Of a DNA stretch of 8,750 bases, positions 6,130-8,750 are shown piece after piece; the stretch's first letter is position 1; every line of letters begins with the position of its first letter. The notes beneath the pieces are model-generated. The model ran no database searches and had not been told where the DNA came from. It saw only the letters and a program-made list of their open reading frames with translations. The translations under genes and the position numbers were made by a program. The DNA comes from Rickettsiales bacterium (lineage in GTDB: Bacteria; Pseudomonadota; Alphaproteobacteria; TMED109). The DNA lies in contig NZIN01000001.1 of assembly GCA_002689905.1 (NCBI GenBank), positions 1 to 8,750 of the forward strand, given 5' to 3'.

Positions 6130-8178
6130 ATGTTCTTTCGAGTGATTTACAGTTCTGCTGTGTTAACGGCTATTGCATTAATCAGCGCCTGTTCCGGCGA
6201 CCAGGCGCAAAAGCGCCATGAAGCGAATCAGTATCTTCGCACTACGAACACAGTTATTCCCGCGGATAATGAGATCATCTCATTTCCCGCACTGCCCGAG
6301 ATTAATGCAGATGGCCGACAGTTCAATGCGGATCGAAATGCTTACTTCGGCGACCTGCACGTACATACAGCTCTCTCATTTGATGCCGCTGGCTTTGGCA
6401 CCACGGCCACACCGGCGGACGCCTATCGCTACGCGCAGGGCGAGGCAATCATGCACCCCAGCGGATTTGAAGTACAACTGGCACAGCCGCTGGATTTCTA
6501 CGCGGTGACGGACCATGCGCAGATGCTGGGACTGATTAACGAGGCGGCAGACACCAACACGGCATTCTCAGAATACGAGCTATCAAAGTCCTATCACGGC
6601 ATCAATGACTCGGTCGATGGCGGCTTGTTCGATATCGTAAAAAGAAACCTTATCTTCAACAATTTCCGCAGTGATGTTGTCGCCAACCTGCTCGATGGAA
6701 CCTTCAACAGCGATGTTATCAACAGTGTCAGCAATTCCGCGTGGGTCAAAACCGTTGAAGCGGCAAACGAAGCTTACCGGCCTGGTCAGTTCACCACCTT
6801 TGCAGCCTATGAATACACCCCCTCTACCGAGGAGTTAGGGAACCTTCACCGTAATGTCGTCTTTCGCGGTACAGACAAGCTACCCGCGGTGCCTTTCTCC
6901 CGATTGAACAGTATCAATCCCGAGGGACTTTGGAACTGGATGGACGACCTGCGCGAGCAAGGCATAGAAAGCCTGGCGATTCCCCACAACAGCAACGGTT
7001 CCAACGGCGCGATGTTCGCGTTTACTGATTGGGCCGGGAACACCATCGACCAGGAATACGCCGAACAGCGCATGCGCAATGAACCTCTGGTCGAAATCAC
7101 ACAGATCAAGGGCACGTCCGACACTCACCCATTACTGTCACCTAACGACGAGTGGGCCAATTTCGAAATCTACCCCCTGCGCGTTGCCACAGCCTTGCCC
7201 AGCGTTGCCCCGGGTAGCTACGTACGCGATGCGTGGCAACGGGGTCTTGCCACTGCGGCAAACAATAACGCCAACCCCTACAAGTTCGGCGTCATCGGTT
7301 CCAGCGACACACATACGGCAGCGGCGCCATTGGAAGAGGACAATTACTTCGGCAAAGTCAGCATAATGGACGCCACCCCGGAAAGGAGGGGCTCAATTCC
7401 CGCAAGCTTTCTCTACGGCACTCTGATTAAACTTGGGATGCCTGACATGGTCGAGGAGGTTGATGGCCAAACCTACCTTAACTTTCCTGGCTACAAGTTC
7501 TGGGGCGCCTCTGGCATTGCCGGAGTGTGGGCAGAGGAGAATACCCGTGAAGCCATCTACGACGCGCTGCGCCGCAAGGAGACCTTCGCCACAAGCGGTA
7601 CTCGCATCAAGGTACGTTTCTTTGCCGGTTACGAGCTCGATAAGGTGGCGTTAACCAGCCGAGAATTAATCAGTACCGCATACGAATCCGGCGTCACCAT
7701 GGGCGGCACATTGCCTGTCGACGCGGACCGTCGGCCCACATTTTTAACCTGGGCGGTGCAAGATCCCAACACAGCAAAACTACAACGTGTTCAAATTATT
7801 AAAGGCTGGCTTCAAGACGGCGAACATCGGGAGCAGATTTATGATGTCGCTTGCTCTGACGGCCTGAGTGTCGATACAGATACCCACCGTTGCCCTGATA
7901 ACGGCGCAAAAGTGAACCTAGATGACTGTTCAAGAACCGCCAATGTAGGCGCGAGCGAGCTCCAAACATTATGGCAAGATCCTGATTTTGTGCCAGGGCA
8001 AGAAGCCTTTTATTACGTTCGCGTACTGGAAAACCCGGTGTGCCGCTGGTCGACGTGGGATGCTATTCGATCTGGAGAAAAACCTCGCCCCGATTTACCG
8101 GCGACTATCCAGGAGCGAGCATGGTCGTCGCCTATCTGGTACAGCGCATCTACCGATGACAACAATTTTGTGCATTAG
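6130..8178 (+). CDS. DUF3604 lipoprotein with PHP-like metal-binding motifs
   Basis: A 682-residue protein. Residues 1-21 are a lipoprotein signal (hydrophobic VLTAIALISA, then the lipobox Cys21), so it should be lipid-anchored in the envelope. His/Asp motifs resemble the metal sites of PHP-type hydrolases: FGDLHVHTALSFDA at 73-86, FYAVTDHAQMLG at 123-134, NLHRN at 238-242, LAIPHNSNG at 282-290 and VIGSSDTHTAA at 388-398. The segment FWGASGIAGVWAEENTREA at 457-475, followed by ALRRKETFATSGTR, is the conserved DUF3604 core end. Residues about 570-640 carry four Cys (575, 588, 600, 638) that could pair as disulfides outside the cytoplasm. The family reaction is not firmly known to me; a metal-dependent ester hydrolase is suggested by the motifs only. 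The next gene, a sulfatase, starts within its last codons, so translational coupling is likely. Confidence 0.9.
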   Translation: MFFRVIYSSAVLTAIALISACSGDQAQKRHEANQYLRTTNTVIPADNEIISFPALPEINADGRQFNADRNAYFGDLHVHTALSFDAAGFGTTATPADAYRYAQGEAIMHPSGFEVQLAQPLDFYAVTDHAQMLGLINEAADTNTAFSEYELSKSYHGINDSVDGGLFDIVKRNLIFNNFRSDVVANLLDGTFNSDVINSVSNSAWVKTVEAANEAYRPGQFTTFAAYEYTPSTEELGNLHRNVVFRGTDKLPAVPFSRLNSINPEGLWNWMDDLREQGIESLAIPHNSNGSNGAMFAFTDWAGNTIDQEYAEQRMRNEPLVEITQIKGTSDTHPLLSPNDEWANFEIYPLRVATALPSVAPGSYVRDAWQRGLATAANNNANPYKFGVIGSSDTHTAAAPLEEDNYFGKVSIMDATPERRGSIPASFLYGTLIKLGMPDMVEEVDGQTYLNFPGYKFWGASGIAGVWAEENTREAIYDALRRKETFATSGTRIKVRFFAGYELDKVALTSRELISTAYESGVTMGGTLPVDADRRPTFLTWAVQDPNTAKLQRVQIIKGWLQDGEHREQIYDVACSDGLSVDTDTHRCPDNGAKVNLDDCSRTANVGASELQTLWQDPDFVPGQEAFYYVRVLENPVCRWSTWDAIRSGEKPRPDLPATIQERAWSSPIWYSASTDDNNFVH

Positions 8179-8750
8179 GTCATGGCTCGCCGGGTACAGG
8201 GACGCCATCTTCCTGCTGTTAAGTTTGGGCTGGGTAAGCTGCGTTGGCGCCGAGGCGGGCATTGATCACAGACCCAATATTCTGCTGATCCTTGCTGACG
8301 ATCTGGGCTATTCAGACATCGGCTCCTATGGCAGTGAAATCAGCACCCCCAACCTGGATCAGCTTGCAAATAACGGGTTGCGCTTCAGCAGTTTTTATAC
8401 GACAGCCAGCTGCGCGCCCACCCGAGCCATGCTGTTAACCGGTGTGGACAGCCATCGCGCCGGTGTCGCTAACATCAGTGAAGCGCTGACACCCGAGCAA
8501 GCCCACTCGCCGTTTTATCGCGGCACCCTCAATCACAATGTCATCACGATCGCGAGGCTCTTGAATGATGCGGGCTACGACACAGCAATGTCTGGAAAAT
8601 GGCATCTGGGCTATGCCGACCCATCATTGCTGCCGATAAACCGTGGCTTTAAACAAACGGTAACCATGCCTTTTTCCGGCGGCGACAACTGGACCCAGCA
8701 GTCTTATGTTCCTCACTATGACAAAACACTCTGGCTTGAAAACGGTAAAG
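8156..8750 (+). CDS. Periplasmic Cys-type sulfatase (arylsulfatase family), 3' truncated by the window
   Basis: The frame is open to the window end, giving 198 residues, perhaps a third of a normal sulfatase. A signal peptide (DAIFLLLSLGWVSCVGAEA, with AEA at 32-34 before Gly35) predicts export. The catalytic core follows: NILLILADDLGYSDIG at 41-56 with metal-binding Asp48/Asp49, then CAPTR at 86-90, the C-x-P-x-R signature whose Cys86 is turned into formylglycine, then LLTG, and SGKWHLGY at 146-153 with the active-site Lys/His pair. It would hydrolyse a sulfate ester; the substrate is not readable. The maturase (FGE or anSME) is not in this window. ATG 8156 overlaps the DUF3604 gene by 23 bases and has no good Shine-Dalgarno, consistent with reinitiation. 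TTG 8168 is an alternative start; the ATG at 8182 is out of frame. Confidence 0.9.
   Translation, partial: MTTILCIRSWLAGYRDAIFLLLSLGWVSCVGAEAGIDHRPNILLILADDLGYSDIGSYGSEISTPNLDQLANNGLRFSSFYTTASCAPTRAMLLTGVDSHRAGVANISEALTPEQAHSPFYRGTLNHNVITIARLLNDAGYDTAMSGKWHLGYADPSLLPINRGFKQTVTMPFSGGDNWTQQSYVPHYDKTLWLENGK

Noticed and set aside
8182..8271. ATG at 8182 as the sulfatase start
   Set aside because: It is in another frame and stops before the catalytic core; ATG 8156 is in frame and gives a full signal peptide, so no frameshift is needed.

Overview
The window looks like a contig from a free-living, probably marine gammaproteobacterium. This is inferred from protein content and moderate GC (low-to-mid 50s % outside the left edge by eye), not from any marker gene. 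It carries fatty-acyl and aromatic-type metabolism genes, paired DUF1254/DUF1214 domains, a DUF3604 lipoprotein and an exported sulfatase. There is no rRNA, tRNA, CRISPR array, integrase or transposase.

Layout. Bases 1 to about 335 are an AT-richer fragment (about 43% GC by hand count) coding on the + strand for a Ca-binding RTX-repeat protein. At about 330-340 it joins abruptly, head-on, to the 3' part of a minus-strand glutathione S-transferase-like gene. Both genes are cut at that point, so the joint is either a real rearrangement or an assembly chimera. From there to 5758 there are four minus-strand genes. In transcription order they are an anchored DUF1254/DUF1214 protein (5758-4295), a FATP/FadD-type acyl-CoA synthetase (4177-2357), a protein with two tandem DsbA/HCCA-isomerase (kappa-GST-like) domains (2272-923), and the truncated GST-like protein (884-312). 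Gaps are 117, 84 and 38 bases, so one transcription unit is plausible, with possible internal control sites.

A 371-base divergent intergenic region (5759-6129) contains a striking tandem array of exactly ten 7-base units (5933-6002). To its right, on the + strand, a DUF3604 lipoprotein with PHP-like metal-binding motifs (6130-8178) overlaps by 23 bases the start of a periplasmic Cys-type sulfatase (8156 to the window end, 3' truncated).

How the genes may work together (inference). The left set would activate a long-chain or unusual carboxylic acid to its CoA thioester, with thioredoxin-fold isomerase/transferase enzymes as partners. The right pair would act in the cell envelope on sulfated, and possibly other, esters. 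The divergent layout could let one control region serve both. I see no mobile element, defence system or clearly new multi-gene machine. The most unusual points are the left-edge joint, the heptamer array, and the overlapping DUF3604-sulfatase pair.
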